Below, piece by piece: positions 6,421 through 6,785 of a stretch of DNA of 6,785 nt. The notes below the pieces were generated by a model. It saw only the letters and a list, made by a program, of their open reading frames with translations, searched no databases and was not told the DNA's origin. Source of the stretch: an uncultured Eubacteriales bacterium (lineage in GTDB: Bacteria; Bacillota; Clostridia; Christensenellales; Christensenellaceae); contig USII01000055.1 of NCBI GenBank assembly GCA_900554725.1, positions 1-6,785 of the forward strand, given 5' to 3'. Position 1 is the stretch's first letter; every line of letters begins with the position of its first letter. A program made the translations under genes and the position numbers.

Positions 6421-6449
6421 TTGACAGCTCTGCCAGGGATGTGTAAACT
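6421..6449 (+). promoter_or_regulatory. feoA: Vegetative promoter of feoA
   Basis: A perfect TTGACA (6421-6426) is followed after 17 bases by TAAACT (6444-6449, four of six matches to TATAAT). The predicted start at about 6456 gives a leader of roughly 67 bases that holds two inverted repeats. The -35 begins only seven bases after the spoVAF stop codon. Confidence 0.7.
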
Positions 6450-6484
6450 TATAAACGGGCAAGGGTTCCTTGCCTATTTATAAG
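6448..6484. repeat. 37-base inverted repeat over the feoA transcription start
   Basis: CTTATAAA (6448-6455) pairs with TTTATAAG (6477-6484), and GGCAAGG (6458-6464) with CCTTGCC (6468-6474). Between the arms lie one C-A mismatch and one G-U pair; the loop is GTT. The repeat overlaps the end of the -10 box and the predicted start. It could therefore be a repressor-binding dyad in DNA, or its inner part a hairpin at the 5' end of the feoA mRNA. No T run follows, so it is not a usual terminator. Confidence 0.7.
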
Positions 6485-6487
6485 CTG

Positions 6488-6506
6488 TAAAGTTAGCCTA
6501 TGCTAA
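6488..6506 (+). promoter_or_regulatory. DtxR/IdeR-like iron box in the feoA leader
   Basis: The 19 bases match the classical DtxR/IdeR consensus (TTAGGTTAGCCTAACCTAA, from memory) at 15 positions, including nine in a row, GTTAGCCTA. They contain most of a perfect dyad, GTTAGC-CTAT-GCTAAC (6492-6507). The site ends six bases before the GGAGG of feoA and lies about 32-50 bases into the predicted transcript. A metal-bound DtxR-family repressor could act here as a roadblock. An RNA hairpin next to the ribosome binding site is the alternative reading. Confidence 0.6.
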
Positions 6507-6522
6507 CAAATGGAGGCATCCC

Positions 6523-6736
6523 ATGACATTGGATCATCTGCATGTAGGGCAGAGCGGCATCATTAAAACAGTGGGCGGAGAAGGGGTGCTTCGGCGCAGG
6601 TTCCTGGATATGGGCCTCACGCCGGGCACGCGCGTGCTCATCCGCAAGATGGCCCCTTTGGGCGACCCGATCGAAATTTATCTGCGCGGCTATGAGCTGA
6701 CTCTTCGCAAAGAGGATGCCCAGCGCATCCAGATTG
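6523..6736 (+). CDS. feoA: FeoA, ferrous iron transport accessory protein (3' end lost to adapter)
   Basis: 71 genuine codons of FeoA, the small cytoplasmic SH3-like partner of the FeoB ferrous iron transporter. Family hallmarks are clear: GVLRRRFLDMGLTPGTRV (residues 21-38), MAPLGDPIEIYLRGYELTLR (43-62) and a closing EDAQRI. FeoA proteins are usually about 70-85 residues, so probably only the last few codons and the stop are missing. The ATG at 6523 has GGAGG at 6512-6516, six bases away. From base 6737 the sequence is adapter. A naive translation therefore ends in the false tail SYTHLRAHETREDLV. The promoter and iron-box-like site upstream fit iron-controlled expression. FeoB would be expected next but is not in view. 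Confidence 0.95.
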
Positions 6737-6785
6737 CTGTCTCTTATACACATCTCCGAGCCCACGAGACCAGAGAGGATCTCGT
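6737..6785. other. Illumina Nextera adapter contamination at the sequence end
   Basis: CTGTCTCTTATACACATCT (6737-6755) is the Tn5 mosaic-end sequence used in Nextera libraries. CCGAGCCCACGAGAC (6756-6770) is the rest of the read-2 adapter. CAGAGAGG (6771-6778) matches the i7 index I know as N708, and ATCTCGT (6779-6785) begins the P7 arm. The minus-strand translation gives the well-known artefact peptide MGSEMCIRDS. These bases are not from the organism. Confidence 0.99.

Noticed and set aside
6418..6438. Imperfect hairpin CCCTTGACAG / CTGCCAGGG just after spoVAF as a terminator
   Set aside because: The stem is interrupted, no T run follows, and it overlaps the -35 box of the feoA promoter. 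I see no convincing spoVAF terminator.
6493..6765. Minus-strand open frame of 90 codons beginning MGSEMCIRDS
   Set aside because: Its start lies in the Nextera adapter, and the rest is antisense to feoA.

Overview
The window looks like chromosomal DNA from an endospore-forming, anaerobic Firmicute of the class Clostridia. A SpoVAF-type spore protein sits behind a sporulation-type promoter. A two-domain rubrerythrin and a FeoA ferrous-iron gene fit anaerobic life. Base composition is moderate, a little above 50% G+C by eye, so a low-GC Clostridium is unlikely. The genus cannot be named from the sequence.

Layout. Positions 1-4253 hold a tandem array of at least four paralogous polyol dehydrogenases of the mannitol-1-phosphate 5-dehydrogenase (MtlD)-like family, all on the minus strand. 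In transcription order they are 4253-3024, 2830-1601, 1526-294, and a fourth starting at 263 that leaves the window at position 1. The first two have their own candidate promoters and are followed by intrinsic terminators. The last two are only 30 bases apart and probably share a transcript. Upstream on the same strand, 4893-4357 encodes rubrerythrin with a strong terminator. From about 4955 the plus strand takes over: a sigma-G-like promoter, spoVAF (5004-6413), and then feoA (6523 onward). The feoA gene has a good vegetative promoter, a long inverted repeat over the predicted transcription start, and a DtxR/IdeR-like iron box just before the ribosome binding site.

The last 49 bases (6737-6785) are not genomic. 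They are an Illumina Nextera transposase adapter with an i7 index, so feoA is cut by a sequencing artefact a few codons before its expected end.

The most interesting biology is the dehydrogenase array. All complete copies keep the Lys-Asn-His catalytic triad of the family. The array divides into two types. Genes 3024-4253 and 1601-2830 carry GAGKIGRG and an acidic Glu where NAD-dependent MtlD has Asp. Genes 294-1526 and 1-263 carry GAGNIGKG and Thr followed by Arg or His at that place. This suggests a split in NAD versus NADP preference inside one locus. Substrate-site positions also differ from classical MtlD, so the real substrates are open. No transporter, kinase or regulator for this array lies inside the window.
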